Notes under the pieces: generated by a model | Told to the model about the DNA's origin: nothing | The model's database searches: none | The model's input: the letters and a program-made list of their open reading frames with translations, nothing else | In this document: positions 59,969-60,564 of the stretch, piece after piece | Layout: every line of letters starts with the position of its first letter | How positions within the stretch are numbered: the first letter of the stretch is position 1 | Position numbers and translations under genes: made by a program | Origin: an uncultured Pseudomonadota bacterium | GTDB taxonomy: Bacteria; Pseudomonadota; Gammaproteobacteria; Steroidobacterales; Steroidobacteraceae | Assembly: GCA_902826635.1 (NCBI GenBank) | Contig: CADEFQ010000021.1 | Span: 1-60,564, forward strand | Reading direction: 5' to 3' | DNA length: 60,564 nt

Positions 59969-60564
59969 ATGAAACTCTACGGCTTCCTCGCCTCGCCTTA
60001 TGTCGCGCGCACGCTCCTCGTCTCACGCTGGAAAGGCTGCGGCCTCGAGCTGACGCCGCCCCATGGCGGCAACATCAAGTCGCCGGAGTATCTCGCGGTC
60101 AATCCGCTCGGCAAGATGCCGGCGCTCGAAGACAAGGGCCGTTGTCTCGCCGAATCGACGGTCATCTGCGAGTACATCGACGACGTGCAGCCGGGCCGCA
60201 AGCTGATGCCCGAGGGCGCGATGGACCGCGCGCAGGCGCGGCTGGTCGCGCGGCTCGTTGACGTCTATGTCGTGCCGAACGCAGGCGTGCTCTTTCGCAA
60301 CGCCAATCCCGCCAAACGCAATGATGCTGAAGTCGCGGCCGGCGTCGCGACGCTGCGCAAGTCGCTCGCCGATCTCGAGAAATTCATCGGCGCCGGACCG
60401 TGGGCGAACGGCGCGTCCCCCGGCTTCGCCGATGCCGTGATGGCGCCGACGTTCTGGATGCTGTTCCTGCTGCTGTCGACGCTCGGCATCGACGACCTGT
60501 TCGCGGGCCTGCCGAAGCTCGCCCGCTGGTGGCAGGCGGCGGAAGCCGATCCGGTCTCGGGACC
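59969..60564 (+). CDS. Glutathione S-transferase (partial, cut by window end)
   Basis: At least 198 residues of a GST. The thioredoxin-like N-terminal domain begins MKLYGFLASPYVART and has the glutathione-binding NPLGKMPAL and ESTVICEYID; the all-helical C-terminal domain follows. The catalytic residue of the N-terminus appears to be serine (ASPYV). The frame is open to the last base, so the gene continues beyond the window. The ATG is 30 bases after the last stop and lacks a strong ribosome-binding site. Confidence 0.92.
   Translation, partial: MKLYGFLASPYVARTLLVSRWKGCGLELTPPHGGNIKSPEYLAVNPLGKMPALEDKGRCLAESTVICEYIDDVQPGRKLMPEGAMDRAQARLVARLVDVYVVPNAGVLFRNANPAKRNDAEVAAGVATLRKSLADLEKFIGAGPWANGASPGFADAVMAPTFWMLFLLLSTLGIDDLFAGLPKLARWWQAAEADPVSG

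Overview
The window is G+C-rich bacterial chromosome, densely packed with 4-base stop/start overlaps. A chromosomal integron, the long two-ACT IlvA, HrpB, YgiQ, the PA0069-type radical SAM protein and a PGPGW protein together suggest a gammaproteobacterium, perhaps near Xanthomonadales or Steroidobacterales. The phylum-level call is fairly safe; the order is a guess made from gene content only.

Layout. 1-2598: the intI end of a chromosomal integron, with an integron integrase on + and four cassettes on - that run off the left edge. Each complete cassette ends in a near-identical 88-bp attC site. 2603-3144: a decayed cytochrome c remnant abutting a CAU-anticodon tRNA. 3242-20000: housekeeping and envelope genes (DUF1330, HrpB helicase, zinc metallopeptidase, DUF423, metallo-beta-lactamase-fold hydrolase, YgiQ, S9 peptidase) and an 1876-residue protein made of two complete UvrA units. 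20033-20995: a homospermidine synthase pseudogene with three lesions. 21340-28466: a cyclic-di-GMP neighbourhood, with a class I c-di-GMP riboswitch leading a SPOR-like protein, a GGDEF-EAL protein and a CRP/Clp-like operator.

32442-45602 is the most interesting region: eleven co-directional genes encoding three lipoproteins, a membrane Ser/Thr kinase with a large extracytoplasmic helical-repeat region, an FHA-like/PEGA/SUMF1-like membrane protein, a small membrane protein, an ExbB/TolQ/MotA-type proton channel, an actin/Hsp70-like protein fused to FHA, two VWA proteins sharing one ExbD-like membrane anchor, and a last lipoprotein. I read it as a candidate undescribed trans-envelope machine that couples proton flow to phosphorylation signalling. 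Its novelty cannot be checked here.

45689-60564: a radical SAM gene with a perfect-format LexA box at its start, two MFS transporters, a tandem alpha/beta-hydrolase protein lacking both nucleophile serines, an AI-2E-family protein, a BNR/TlpA pair, ilvA, a long coiled-coil FHA protein, and a glutathione S-transferase cut by the window end.
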